DNA of 64,000 nt from Streptomyces sp. NBC_00078 (GTDB lineage Bacteria > Actinomycetota > Actinomycetes > Streptomycetales > Streptomycetaceae), in NCBI RefSeq assembly GCF_026343335.1, contig NZ_JAPELX010000001.1:8370001-8434000 (forward strand), written 5' to 3'. The position numbers were made by a program, and so were the translations under genes. Of the stretch, positions 8,910 to 17,996 are shown piece after piece; position 1 is the first letter of the stretch, and each line of letters begins with the position of its first letter. The notes under the pieces are model-generated. The model worked only from the letters and a program-made list of their open reading frames with translations, did no database searches and was not told the origin of the DNA.

Positions 8910-9515
8910 ATGGCACGCATGCCGTCGGCTCAGCGGCGCACACAGCTGACGGAAGCGGCGATACGGGCGATGGCCCGGGACGGCGTCGCCAAGACGACGA
9001 CCCGGGCCATCGCCGCCGAAGCGGGCGTGTCCCTGAGCGTCTTCCACTACTGCTTCGACTCCAAGCAGACCCTCGTCGAGGCGGTCATCACCGCCCTCAC
9101 CGACCACTCCGTGACCGTGGTCAAGCAGGCCCTGCGGCCCAGGACCACACTCGTGGAGACCGTCCGGGCAGGCTTCGAGGCCTACTGGGACCATGTCCGC
9201 GCCCATCCCGACGAACACATGCTGACCTACGAACTGACGCAGTACGCCCTGCGTGAGCCGGGGTTCGCACACCTGGCCCGACGGCAGTACGAGCTGTACG
9301 GCGACGCCTACACCGAACTGATCGGCCGGCTGCGCGGCAGCATGGACCTCCAACTCCGGGTGCCCGTCTCCACGTTGGCCCGCTATCTGGCCGCCATGAC
9401 CGACGGCCTGACTCTCAACCACCTCGTTCTCGGCGACGAGTCAGCCTGGACGGACATCCTCGACACGGTCATCGACCACATCGCCGGGCTGGTCCAGGAC
9501 GACGCCGAGGGGTGA
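8910..9515 (+). CDS. TetR-family transcriptional regulator
   Basis: A 201-residue repressor-type protein with an N-terminal helix-turn-helix (TTRAIAAEAGVSLSVFHYCF, residues ~31-50) and a C-terminal ligand/dimer domain. The start at 8910 follows an AGGAC ribosome site; the frame also has a TTG at 8883 that overlaps the previous stop region. It lies 27 bases after the amidohydrolase gene in the same direction and may regulate it. A broken ankyrin gene abuts its 3' end on the other strand. Confidence 0.85.
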   Translation: MARMPSAQRRTQLTEAAIRAMARDGVAKTTTRAIAAEAGVSLSVFHYCFDSKQTLVEAVITALTDHSVTVVKQALRPRTTLVETVRAGFEAYWDHVRAHPDEHMLTYELTQYALREPGFAHLARRQYELYGDAYTELIGRLRGSMDLQLRVPVSTLARYLAAMTDGLTLNHLVLGDESAWTDILDTVIDHIAGLVQDDAEG

Positions 9516-9745
9516 CCGTCCCACCGCGAACACGAGGCGCCGCGGACCAGGACGTCACGGGCCGGATCCGCTCCGCCCTCGACCAGCTCGTATGCGACGG
9601 CGGTGTCATAGGCGGCGACGGCGAGACAGAGCACGGGCAGGCCGTCTGCCGTGACCGTGTCCGGGGCGGCTCCCGCCTCCAGCAGCGCGCCCACGGTCCC
9701 TGCGTCTCCCCGCCGGACCGCCGCGACGAGCTGTGCACCGTCCAC
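9516..9745 (-). pseudogene. truncated ankyrin-repeat protein gene
   Basis: The frame begins with GTG at 9745 and encodes about two ankyrin-type repeats (LVAAVRRGDAGTVGALLEAG, DGLPVLCLAVAAYDTAVAYELVEGGADP). It then loses similarity at the 3' end of the convergent TetR gene, over which the frame continues as shadow sequence. The normal family continues with further repeats (GADPD...DGTTPL). The intact N-terminal segment and abrupt end indicate a 3' deletion whose breakpoint lies near 9515-9540. Confidence 0.6.
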
Positions 9746-9867
9746 GCTTCGCTGTCTCCCCGTCTCGTACCGGATGCGCCGGGCGGCAGCCGAGCAGGTG
9801 GCACCGGTCCAGGTGAGGGTAGTTCGGCGCGGCCCCTGCCGCGACCGAATTCTCACGCCCGGCTGCG

Positions 9868-10098
9868 TCACTTGTTCAGGTCCTGGCCGACGTCACGCTC
9901 CAGGACGCGGCGGGCCGCCTCCGCCTCCGCGGCCGGCGGCGACAGTTCGTCGAGGGTGTCGAGGTCGTCGTCCGTGTCCAGTTCCCGCTCCCAGGCCGCA
10001 GCGAGGCGTTCCTGCTCCTGGTGTGGCCTGGCACCGACGGACTCCCGGTGCTCCGGGTCCAGGGCCGCCAGGAATCGTCCGACCGGGTTAGTCGACAT
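9868..10098 (-). CDS. small acidic protein, unknown function
   Basis: A 76-residue hydrophilic, acidic, helical-looking protein starting MSTNPVGRFLAAL, with a run of Asp/Glu in the middle (ELDTDDDLDTLDEL). No domain recognised. The start at 10098 has a strong AAGGAG site 7 bases upstream. It is transcribed away from the FG-GAP gene across a 406-base gap. Its short length and charge would fit an adaptor or stress-induced protein, but nothing in the sequence proves this. Confidence 0.65.
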   Translation of the reverse strand: MSTNPVGRFLAALDPEHRESVGARPHQEQERLAAAWERELDTDDDLDTLDELSPPAAEAEAARRVLERDVGQDLNK

Positions 10099-10504
10099 GC
10101 TGGTCTCCTTGTCGCGGAAGGATGTGCCGTTCTGTCCCAGCATGGCTGAATGCGTGATGTCGGACACCAGGAGCGCCCCCACCGGGACGATCAGCGCCGC
10201 CGGCTGCCACTGTCTGTGGTCGGAGCCGATCCGGCCGTCCCGGCCGGGCCGAGCTTCTCCACCACGTTTCGCCGCCTGACCCGCACGGCCGTCGCGGAGT
10301 GGGCCGGTGCCGTCGTGGGCCGGGTTCCCCTGCGGGGTGATCGACCGGGTGTCCGGCTCACGCAACGGATGTCACCGGTGCGTCACAGCCCGCCCGGGCC
10401 CCACAACTTGAACCGCGCCCCTCGTGTCGAACCCTGCGTTGGCACCAAGACCAGTGCCGTCCGAACAGCTGACGGGCCATCAACATCCAACGGGGGAAAC
10501 AGAC
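10099..10504. other. divergent intergenic region, 406 bases
   Basis: Lies between the starts of the small acidic protein (minus) and the FG-GAP protein (plus), so it should contain both promoters. The minus frame continues upstream of 10098 for ~89 codons with one hydrophobic stretch (LIVPVGALLV), but it lacks a ribosome site and I do not call it a gene. A TTGAAC at 10408 has no convincing -10 partner. Confidence 0.4.
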
Positions 10505-11398
10505 ATGAGCGTCGCCGCGCGCACCACCCGTCGTACCGCAGGCTCCGCCGCCGTCGCGGCCTACCTGACCACAGGCGACTACGACCGCGACGGTTTCGCC
10601 GACCTGGTCGTCTCCGGCTACAGCCCCGACGACGACTACGTCATGGGCTGGTCCGCCTACTACACGGGCGGTACCGGTGGCCTGAGCTTCGGGCGCGACC
10701 TGCACGGCGGCCTGGGCACGGCCTCCGGTGACATCAACGGCGACGGCTACGACGACCTCGTCGTCGGCCAGCTCAGCGCCGTGGACGAGCCCACCGGTGA
10801 CGCGGACGCGCCCGGCGGCCTGGTCGGCGTCTACTACGGCGGCGAGGACGGCCCTGTCGGCACCCAGGGCCCCGGCACCGCCCCGCAGTGGTGGTCGCAG
10901 AACTCCCCGGGCGTACCCGGTGCGGCGGAGCAGGGCGACGACTGGGGCAACGACCTGTCCGTCGCGGACGTCGACGGTGACGGCTACGCCGACGTGGCCG
11001 TCGGCGCACCCGGTGAGGACGCGGACGTGGCCGTCGGCGCACCCGGTGAGGACGCGGACGGCGAAGCCGGTGCGGGCGCGGTGTGGCTGCTGCGCGGTTC
11101 CACCACGGGCCTGACCGGCACCCACGCCCAGTACTTCGACCAGAACACGCCCGGTGTCCCCGGCACCGCCGAGGCCGGTGACGGATGGGGCGCCCAGGTG
11201 CGGCTCGTGGACACCGACGGCGACGGGCGGGCCGAACTCGTGGCGGCCGCGCCCGACGAGAACGCCGGCGACGGCGCGGTGTGGCTGCTGCCCGCGAGCG
11301 GCAACGGGCTGCTCGCGGAAGGCTCCCGGTCGTACGGCGCCGCCGCCCTCGGCGGAAACGCCCACAACGCCCACTTCGGCGCGGTGATCGACGAGTAA
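10505..11398 (+). CDS. FG-GAP/integrin-alpha-like beta-propeller protein
   Basis: A 297-residue protein with at least four Ca-binding FG-GAP-type repeats built on D-x-D/N-x-D-G motifs: GDYDRDGFADLVV, GDINGDGYDDLVV, ADVDGDGYADVAVGAPGED and VDTDGDGRAELVAAAPDE. Such proteins are normally secreted and bind surfaces or ligands. Here the N-terminus (MSVAARTTRRTAGSAAVAAYL) is not a convincing signal peptide, and fewer blades are present than in full propellers, so it may be a shortened copy. The third repeat contains a perfect 33-base tandem duplication that adds 11 residues. Confidence 0.75.
   Translation: MSVAARTTRRTAGSAAVAAYLTTGDYDRDGFADLVVSGYSPDDDYVMGWSAYYTGGTGGLSFGRDLHGGLGTASGDINGDGYDDLVVGQLSAVDEPTGDADAPGGLVGVYYGGEDGPVGTQGPGTAPQWWSQNSPGVPGAAEQGDDWGNDLSVADVDGDGYADVAVGAPGEDADVAVGAPGEDADGEAGAGAVWLLRGSTTGLTGTHAQYFDQNTPGVPGTAEAGDGWGAQVRLVDTDGDGRAELVAAAPDENAGDGAVWLLPASGNGLLAEGSRSYGAAALGGNAHNAHFGAVIDE
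10991..11056 (+). repeat. perfect 33-bp tandem duplication inside the FG-GAP gene
   Basis: Copy 1 is 10991-11023 and copy 2 is 11024-11056, identical in all 33 bases and in frame. They encode DVAVGAPGEDA twice. The identity suggests a recent event. Confidence 0.95.
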
Positions 11399-11568
11399 CC
11401 CTGGACGCTCGAACATGCTGCACGCCACGGGACCGGGCGGGCAGCCCGAGCGCGCCCGGTGCGCCCTGCACCGCCGCCGGTCCGGTCCGGTCCGGTTCGG
11501 GCCGTGCTCGTCAGGTGCCGGACGTGGAGGCTTCCGAGTCCTGGGGCCCTGGCAGCGGGGTGCATGCC

Positions 11569-13296
11569 TTACGGCCGGCCATTCTGCGGAGGTGTGCGCA
11601 GGGCGAGGAGGGCGACATCGTCCTTGCCGGGTGGCTGGACGCGGCGCAGGAGCTGGTCGGTGAAGGAGGCCAGGGGGCGGTGGGCGAGGGCGGCTGCGTG
11701 CTGCCGCAGCTGGTTCAGGCCGTCGTCGAGGGTGTGGCCCGGGGCTTCGATGAGGCCGTCCGTGTACAGGAGCAGGGTGGACTCGGGCGGCAGGAGGATG
11801 GTGGCGTCGGGACGCGGTGCGGTGAGTCCGGTGCCCAGCAGGAGACCGTGGCCGTCGGTGAGATAGTGCGCAAGGCCGTTGCGGGCGATGAGCAGGGGTG
11901 GAGGGTGGCCCGCGTTGGTCCAGGTCAGCTGCCAGCGACCGCCCCCTGTGTCGGTCAGCCGGCCGAAGACGAGGGTCGCCATGGTGACGTCGGTGATGCG
12001 CATGATCGCCCCGTCGAGTCGTTCGACGATCTGGCTGGGGGGTTCCTGCTGGGACCAGGCGTAGGCGCGGAGCATGTTGCGCACCTGGGCCATGCCGGCC
12101 GCGGCCTCCAGGTCGTGGCCGACGACGTCACCGATGGCCAGGGCGGTGGAGCCGTCGGAGAGAGTGAAGGCGTCGTACCAGTCGCCGCCGACCTGGGAGG
12201 CGTCCGGGGCGGGCAGGTAGCGGACGGTCATCTGCAGTCCGGGCACGCGCGGCATCTGGGGCAGCAGGTGGTTCTGCATGGTTTCGGCGACCTTGCGCTG
12301 TCGCTCGTAGAGCCGCGCGTTGTCCAGGGCGAGGCCGGCACGGCGGGCGATGTCCTCGATCAGGGGAAGGTCGGTGGTGGCGAAGTTCCCCGGTTTCTTG
12401 GCGCGGCCCAGGGTGAGGGCTCCCAGGACCGCGCGGCTGCTGCGGATGGGGGCGATGGCCGCGGAGTGGATGCCGGTGGCGTCGAACAGGCGACGCTGCT
12501 CGACGGCGATCCCGGAATCCGGGGCTCGCTGGTATGTCTCGGGTCCGGCCAAGGTGGAGGCTATGCCGCGCAAGGCCCGGGACAGAGGCATCGGCGACTC
12601 CTCCGGGACCGGTGGCATGGGGCCCTGCAGGTCCTCGTGGTACGTCAGCGTGTCCCCCTTGGCTTCGACCACGGTGGCGCGCCAGACCTCGTCCCGCTCG
12701 GTGATCAGATCGATGACGACCCAGTCGGCCAGCCGCGGCACGACCAGAGCCACCAGTCGGCGCAGCGCCTCGTCGGCGTCGAGGGTGGAGGTCAGCTGGG
12801 TGGTGGTCTCGGCCAGCAGAGCCAGTCGTTGGAGTTCGCTCAGCGGCGGGGCGCCCTGCTCCGGACGCAGACCGGTCGGGTGTTCCTGGCCGGGGGTGTG
12901 GAAGACGACGAGCGTGCCGGTGCCGTGGTCCTCGAAGGCGTACGAGGTGATCAGCCAGGAGATGCGGAGCAGCGAGCCGTCGGCGTGGGCGAAGTAGTCC
13001 TCGTCGGCCTGGGCGGGACGTCCGTCGTGGAACGCCTGGCGCATGCTGCACTGACTCGCGGGCAGCGGCTGGCCCTGGGGTCCGCGGTGCAGCAGGTCGT
13101 GGGCGTCCTGACCGACGAGGTCCGCGGCGGGCCGGCCCAGCAGGTGTGCGGCGCGGCTGTTGACGGCAGCGATATGGCCCCGCTCGTCCACGACGTAGGC
13201 TCCCGCCCCGATGGCCTCCAGCGCGTCGGCGACCTCGGCAGGCGGCAGGTACGGGGGCTGCCTCTGCTCGGTGTCGGTGCTCTCGGCTGCTGCCAT
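11569..13296 (-). CDS. PAS-GAF-SpoIIE (PP2C) serine phosphatase
   Basis: A 575-residue cytoplasmic signalling phosphatase. A PAS domain (about 22-130, AYVVDERGHIAAVNSRAAHLLG) is followed by a GAF domain (about 165-320) and a SpoIIE/PP2C catalytic domain (about 340-570). The latter has metal-binding acidic motifs GGDWYDAF, AIGDVVGHD, YTDGLIEAP and GKDDVALL. Proteins of this layout dephosphorylate anti-anti-sigma factors to switch on stress sigma factors. An RsbW-like ATPase gene lies upstream on the same strand, the natural partner type. No STAS-domain antagonist is encoded nearby. Confidence 0.88.
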   Translation of the reverse strand: MAAAESTDTEQRQPPYLPPAEVADALEAIGAGAYVVDERGHIAAVNSRAAHLLGRPAADLVGQDAHDLLHRGPQGQPLPASQCSMRQAFHDGRPAQADEDYFAHADGSLLRISWLITSYAFEDHGTGTLVVFHTPGQEHPTGLRPEQGAPPLSELQRLALLAETTTQLTSTLDADEALRRLVALVVPRLADWVVIDLITERDEVWRATVVEAKGDTLTYHEDLQGPMPPVPEESPMPLSRALRGIASTLAGPETYQRAPDSGIAVEQRRLFDATGIHSAAIAPIRSSRAVLGALTLGRAKKPGNFATTDLPLIEDIARRAGLALDNARLYERQRKVAETMQNHLLPQMPRVPGLQMTVRYLPAPDASQVGGDWYDAFTLSDGSTALAIGDVVGHDLEAAAGMAQVRNMLRAYAWSQQEPPSQIVERLDGAIMRITDVTMATLVFGRLTDTGGGRWQLTWTNAGHPPPLLIARNGLAHYLTDGHGLLLGTGLTAPRPDATILLPPESTLLLYTDGLIEAPGHTLDDGLNQLRQHAAALAHRPLASFTDQLLRRVQPPGKDDVALLALRTPPQNGRP

Positions 13297-13600
13297 GTCC
13301 TCGCCTCCTGCGTGATCGAGCTGCCGCCCCGCTCGCCGCTCGTACGGTCGTCGCCTGCCATCCTCGCCTGCCTGGTTACCCGTGTGCCCCGTCGCCGCAG
13401 AGAATCCGCACCAGCCGGTGCCTCGGATGGTCTGTACCCGTGGTGCGAAGGAGCGTGGCGGGCGGGTGCAGGCTGGGCATCGCCCAGTGGGTACCGGCGA
13501 GGTGCCGCCAAGGAGCGTCGACCCGCTCGGGCCATCCGGTCCGGCGCACCGCCGCTGCCGGCCACGTCACGGGAACCGCGCCCGTCGGTGCCCGACCGCA
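13297..13600. other. intergenic region, 304 bases
   Basis: Separates two minus-strand regulatory genes. It should contain the promoter of the PAS-GAF-SpoIIE gene. I see no coding frame with family features and no promoter boxes I can defend. Confidence 0.3.
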
Positions 13601-14080
13601 TCACGAACTCTCGGGCGCCGGACCCGCCTGCCCGGGACGCGGCTGATCGGGGACCAGTCGCACCCATGCGGTGACCTGTTTTCCCGCGGGTCGTGCAGCG
13701 GTGACGAACCGGTCGCTGAGGGCGCGCACAAGGTGGAGCCCGTGGCCGCCGACACGCTGACGATCAGGCGGCTGGGCCGCGGGTTGCTCGCGGGACGTGT
13801 CCCACACGGTGACGGACAGATCGGTGTCGGACAGTTCCAGAACCAGACCGCAGGGGCCCGGAGCGTGCAGTATCGCGTTCGTCAGCAGCTCACTGATCAC
13901 CAACTGTGCGTCCAGGACCGCCGAGGAGGGGAGCGGTACGCGACCCAGGCGCGCGGCGCGGTCCACGAGAGCTTGGAACGCACGACGCCCGTCCACCGCG
14001 CGCGCAGCGCCCTCGGCGAAGGCCACGCTGAAGTGCAGTGTTCGGTGCCCAGCCACGCGATGCTCATCTGCCGATCCCAT
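13601..14080 (-). CDS. RsbW-like ATP-binding (anti-sigma/serine kinase) protein
   Basis: A 159-residue HATPase_c protein of the RsbW/SpoIIAB class common in Streptomyces. The N-box (DAQLVISELLTNAILHA) and a G-box (GGHGLHLVRALSDRF) are present. Such proteins bind a sigma factor or phosphorylate a STAS antagonist. The start at 14080 (MGSADEH) is the only methionine before the conserved domain; its ribosome site is weak. Neighbouring SpoIIE phosphatases on either side suggest a partner-switching network. Confidence 0.82.
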   Translation of the reverse strand: MGSADEHRVAGHRTLHFSVAFAEGAARAVDGRRAFQALVDRAARLGRVPLPSSAVLDAQLVISELLTNAILHAPGPCGLVLELSDTDLSVTVWDTSREQPAAQPPDRQRVGGHGLHLVRALSDRFVTAARPAGKQVTAWVRLVPDQPRPGQAGPAPESS

Positions 14081-14193
14081 TTGACTAAGTCGATGCACGG
14101 TCCGGATACCCCTCACCGGGAAAGCTAGACGCCGGATCCCGAGGCACTTGTGCCGCCGGCCGGACGGCCGCCCCACTCTCGTGCCCCGCCTGC

Positions 14194-14787
14194 TCAGCCC
14201 CGACCGGTCGATGGCTTCCCTCCGGCAACGTGCGCAGGTGTCGACCGCGGTGACGCCGCGGGGGAGAACAGCGCCGAGGCGGCCCTGGCGTGCAGGGAGT
14301 CCAGTGCCTTGATCTGCCGCTCCGCCCGCCGCAGCAGTTCCTCCAGCCGGGCGGAGTCCAGGCGTGGGTCCTCCGCTGAAGCCGAAAGCAGAGTGCGCCA
14401 GAGCATCGACTTGCCGCCGGCGCCCGTGCGTATGGTTTCGAGCTCGATCAGCACCGTGAGGCCGGAGCGACGCACCAGACGGCCATTGGGCTTCACCCGT
14501 GCGAGCTTCTCGCCCAGCCATGCCCCGTAGACCTTGTATCGCCGCGTGGGGACATTCAGGTCCGCCATCAACCTGAGCAGGGCCTGCCGGTCCTGAGAGA
14601 TCTCCGTCGCCAGGCTCCGCAGTTCCGGGCCGTAAGCCGAATCACCGTGCTCCTGGACCATGCGGTGCACCAGTTCGGTGCCGCCCGTCGCGCCCGCCAG
14701 GTGATCGTTGAGGTAGACGCCGAGGGTCCTCTGCCACCCGGGACCCTCGCCGGGATTTGGTACGGGAGCATTCACGGGAGCATTCAT
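14194..14787 (-). CDS. conserved helical protein of unknown function
   Basis: A 197-residue hydrophilic, mostly helical protein. It may form a four-helix bundle (helices around 25-45, 55-80, 85-120, 145-170), with LGVYLNDHLAGATGGTELVHRM and DRQALLRLMADL as the best-defined parts. No catalytic motif is clear. The start at 14787 has a good GGAGGAAG site. It lies between two regulators of the partner-switching type, so a stress-related role is possible. Confidence 0.6.
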   Translation of the reverse strand: MNAPVNAPVPNPGEGPGWQRTLGVYLNDHLAGATGGTELVHRMVQEHGDSAYGPELRSLATEISQDRQALLRLMADLNVPTRRYKVYGAWLGEKLARVKPNGRLVRRSGLTVLIELETIRTGAGGKSMLWRTLLSASAEDPRLDSARLEELLRRAERQIKALDSLHARAASALFSPAASPRSTPAHVAGGKPSTGRG

Positions 14788-14984
14788 CGTCTTCCTCCGC
14801 GCTCCGGGGCTTCTGACGATGAGCGAGTGCCCCTGTCGGCGCGGTCAACCGCACGATTCGGTGCATACGGCGATCAGGAGGGCAAACCGTCCGCAGTCTC
14901 CTCTGTCACAGGTGCAGGTCGAGGCCGTATCGCGCGTCGTCAGCTCGGGGGCAGGCGCACGATCAACAGCCGATTCGGCCGCCG

Positions 14985-16334
14985 TCACAGTCGGACCACG
15001 ATCAGGGCGATGTCGTCGCGAGCTCCGCCGGACAGGCCGAGGCGGGCCAGCAGGGAGTCTGCTAGGCGTTGCGGGGACTGGGTGCTGCAGTGGCCGAGGA
15101 CCTCGAGCAGTCGGGACAGCCCCGCATCGATGTCCTCGTCACGGCGTTCGATCAGGCCGTCGGTGTAGAGCACGAGGGTGTCGCCGGGCACGTACGGCTG
15201 GCCGGCCTGAGGACGGGGGACGTGGTCGGGACGGGCGCCCAGGGGCGGGTCGGTGGCCTTGTCGAGGAGTTCACAGCTGCCGTCGGGGTGCACCAGGACA
15301 GGTGGCGGGTGGCCGGCGCTGCTGTAGATGATCAGGTGGCTGCGGGGGTCGATCAGGGCCTTGGCGACGGTGGTGTTCAGCGCGCCCTCCACCGACCGGG
15401 AGTAGAGTCCCAGCACCTCCAGGGCCTGGGCGGGACGCTCCAGCGCGCGGATGGCGGCACTCAGTGCGCTGCGCAGCATGCCCATCACCGCGGCGGCCTC
15501 CAGCCCGTGTCCGACGACGTCGCCGACGGCCACCGCGAAACGGCCGTCGGCCAGGTCGACGAGGTCGTACCAGTCGCCGCACACGTTCAGCGACCCGGCC
15601 GCGGGCAGGTAGCGCACCGCGACGTTCTTGTGCCGGACCAGATCCGGCGCCTGCAGCATCGCCTCCTGCAGCGCGACGGCCACTTCACGCTCCCGGGTAT
15701 GGGCCAGCCGCAACTCCTCGTTCAGCCGCTGCAACTCGCGTGCCCGCGCATAGAGTTCGGCCTCCAACGCCTCGCGCTCGGTCAGCTGTTCCGTCGGCGG
15801 CCGCCGTCCGGCTGGGCGCGTCTGTACGAACGCGGTCACGTCCTCCACCCGGTGGATGACCCAGCGCACCTTTCCGTCCGAGCCGAGGATGGGCGTGTTG
15901 ATCGGCGACCACCATCGCTCCTCGAACGCCCCTGACGGGCCGCTCACGCGGATGTCGTACTTCTGCAAGGCCATCGTGTCCGGTGCCTGCGCGGCCAGGA
16001 CACGGTGCAGCGAGGCGCTGAGGTTGCGTACGCCGTCGGCCTCCGGATCGGCCGGGTTGTCCGGGAAGGCGTCGAAGATGTGCTGTCCGAGCAGGTCATC
16101 GCGGGTGCGGCCGGTCGCCTTCAGGTAGGCCTCGTTGACCTCCACGATGACCAGGTCCGGGCCCAGTACTAGGTACGGGCTCGGCGTGGCGGCGAACAGG
16201 GCCGCGTAGTCCATGCCCACCACCGCCACCACCTCTGCACCCGGTACCGGCCCCACGTGTCCGGCCGGGGCCACCGCTTCCGCCGCTCCCTCCAGAGTGC
16301 CCCCACTGTGATCGCAAGCACCAGACATACGCAC
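14985..16334 (-). CDS. PAS-SpoIIE (PP2C) serine phosphatase
   Basis: A 449-residue signalling phosphatase. A PAS domain starts at about residue 42 (MDYAALFAATPSPYLVLGPDL, with VIVEVNEAYLKATGRTRDDLLG) and is followed by a coiled segment (~185-225). The SpoIIE catalytic domain has VCGDWYDLVDL, AVGDVVGHGLEAAAVMG, YTDGLIERRDEDID and ARDDIALIVV. It probably acts on a STAS-domain antagonist of an anti-sigma factor. The first 40 residues lack family character, so the true start may be the ATG at 16214. It is divergent from the YihY gene, 58 bases away. Confidence 0.87.
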   Translation of the reverse strand: MRMSGACDHSGGTLEGAAEAVAPAGHVGPVPGAEVVAVVGMDYAALFAATPSPYLVLGPDLVIVEVNEAYLKATGRTRDDLLGQHIFDAFPDNPADPEADGVRNLSASLHRVLAAQAPDTMALQKYDIRVSGPSGAFEERWWSPINTPILGSDGKVRWVIHRVEDVTAFVQTRPAGRRPPTEQLTEREALEAELYARARELQRLNEELRLAHTREREVAVALQEAMLQAPDLVRHKNVAVRYLPAAGSLNVCGDWYDLVDLADGRFAVAVGDVVGHGLEAAAVMGMLRSALSAAIRALERPAQALEVLGLYSRSVEGALNTTVAKALIDPRSHLIIYSSAGHPPPVLVHPDGSCELLDKATDPPLGARPDHVPRPQAGQPYVPGDTLVLYTDGLIERRDEDIDAGLSRLLEVLGHCSTQSPQRLADSLLARLGLSGGARDDIALIVVRL

Positions 16335-16392
16335 TGCGGGGGAGCCGCTCAGCCTTCGGCACCGGCCGATCGGAGCGTGAGGATGCCGCCGT

Positions 16393-17550
16393 GTGGATAC
16401 CCGGGAGCGTATGACCCGAGATCACTCATTGAGCCACATCCATCGCAAAGCACGCCCCGACCCGCCACCCGATCGGGCCGATGACCGGGCCGACCGGCAG
16501 GCCGACCAGGAGGCCGGCGACCGGGCCGACCAGCAGGCCCAGCCGCGGGCGGATGCCCGCGAAGAGCGGTTCGGCCCCGGCCCGCAGGTGGAGCAGCGTG
16601 CCCCGGACACGCTCACCGACCTGCCCCGCCGTTCGTGGAGCGCCGCACTGAAAGGCAGCCTGCGGGAGTTCAAGGACGACGAGCTGACCGACCGCGCGGC
16701 GGCCCTGACGTACTACGGCGTCCTGTCCCTGTTCCCGGCCCTGCTGGTCCTGGTCTCCCTGCTGGGCCTGTCCGGCACATCGGCCACCGACAAGGTTCTG
16801 ACCAACCTCCGGCAGCTGACTCCCGGCTCGGCCCGGGACATCCTCACGCGCGCGGTCGAACAGCTGCAGGGCGGCGGTGGCCTCGGATCGGCCATGGCCG
16901 TCGTGGGCCTCGTCCTGGCGGTGTGGTCGGCCTCCGGCTACGTCGCGGCATTCATCCGCACGTCCAACGCCGTCTACGACATGCCCGAGGGGCGCCCGGT
17001 CTGGAAGATCCTCCCCATCCGGGTCGGAGTCACCGTCGTGCTCATGGTGCTGGCCGTGGCCAGCGCGCTGATCGTCGTCTTCACCGGCGGTCTGGCCCGC
17101 CAGGCGGGCAAGGCGCTGGGCATCGGCGACACGGCCCTGACCGTCTGGTCGATCGCCAAGTGGCCCGTGCTGGTCGTCCTGGTGACGGTGATGATCGCGA
17201 TCCTTTACTGGGCGAGTCCCAACGCCAAGGTCCGCGGCTTCAAATGGATCACCCCGGGCAGCTTCCTGGCCCTGCTGATCTGGCTGATCGCCTCCGCGGG
17301 CTTCGCGTTCTACGTCGCCAACTTCGCCTCGTACAACAAGACTTACGGCACCATGGCGGGCGTCATCGTCTTCCTGGTCTGGCTGTGGATCGGCAATCTG
17401 GCCCTGCTGCTCGGCCTGGAGTTCGACGCGGAGACCGCGCGGCAACGGGCCGTGGCAGGCGGGCATCCACCCGAGGAGGAGCCGTACGTCACTCCTCGCG
17501 ACACCCGCACCTGGGACGACGAGGACCGGCGCCGCCTGGGCGGCTCCTGA
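16393..17550 (+). CDS. YihY/BrkB-family membrane protein
   Basis: A 385-residue integral membrane protein with about six transmembrane helices after a 90-residue, highly charged N-terminal region containing repeated Asp-Arg pairs. The YihY/virulence-factor BrkB core begins at DRAAALTYYGVLSLFPALLVL (residues ~102-122) and ends near GNLALLLGLEFDAETAR. The function of the family is unsettled. The GTG at 16393 has GAGG upstream; an ATG at 16411 in the same frame is equally possible. It is divergent from the PAS-SpoIIE gene, hinting at common stress control. Confidence 0.85.
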   Translation: MDTRERMTRDHSLSHIHRKARPDPPPDRADDRADRQADQEAGDRADQQAQPRADAREERFGPGPQVEQRAPDTLTDLPRRSWSAALKGSLREFKDDELTDRAAALTYYGVLSLFPALLVLVSLLGLSGTSATDKVLTNLRQLTPGSARDILTRAVEQLQGGGGLGSAMAVVGLVLAVWSASGYVAAFIRTSNAVYDMPEGRPVWKILPIRVGVTVVLMVLAVASALIVVFTGGLARQAGKALGIGDTALTVWSIAKWPVLVVLVTVMIAILYWASPNAKVRGFKWITPGSFLALLIWLIASAGFAFYVANFASYNKTYGTMAGVIVFLVWLWIGNLALLLGLEFDAETARQRAVAGGHPPEEEPYVTPRDTRTWDDEDRRRLGGS

Positions 17551-17617
17551 CCACCGCCGTTGGCATCCCTCCGCCTCCCACACCTCAGTGCCTCATCACC
17601 GCCTCATCACGGCCTCA

Positions 17618-17975
17618 TCACCGGTGGACCGGTGCGGTGAGGCGTCGCAGTGCGGCGTGGGAGGGCGGGCCCCAGGCCGGTCTGCCCCCAGGGCGGCCGT
17701 GGACGCCGGCCTCTCCGATGTGGATGCAGAAGAGAGCGCGCAGCACCGACCAGCCGCGAGCGCGCCGCAGGGCCGCGGCGCGTCCGCGCTCGGCCGGTAG
17801 GTCTCGAGGTCAGGAAGGCGTCCAGGATGACGGCCGCCTCCGCGGCGTGAGTCGCGGGGGTGCGGTCAGCAGGCTCGCCCGGTACCCAGGTGGTGACGAG
17901 CCAGGGTCGCGGAAACCGTGCCGACGGCTCACCAGGCGCCGGGGCACGGGAATCTGCAGCAGCGCCGGCCCGCCT
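17618..17975 (-). pseudogene. aminoglycoside-phosphotransferase-family gene with central deletion
   Basis: Minus-strand sequence shows two parts of an APH-family protein. The N-lobe piece is PRPWLVTTWVPGEPAD with the helix AEAAVILDAFL. The extreme C-terminus (ARGWSVLRALFCIHIGEAG, HGRPGGRPAWGPP, ending at TGA 17620-17618) is in another frame. The middle, which would carry the catalytic HGDLHxxN and the DFGD-type metal motif, is gone. A one-base shift also occurs before the N-lobe piece (IPVPRRL to GEPSARFPRP). The protein cannot be functional. Confidence 0.7.
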
Positions 17976-17996
17976 CGCGCGATCGCCTGACCGGGG

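Noticed and set aside
10099..10365. Upstream extension of the small acidic protein to 165 codons
   Set aside because: The strong ribosome site at the internal ATG 10098 and lack of one upstream favour the short form.
10421..10447. TCGAACCC...GGCACCA resembling the 3' end of a tRNA
   Set aside because: No T-stem pairing and no cloverleaf upstream. Chance similarity.
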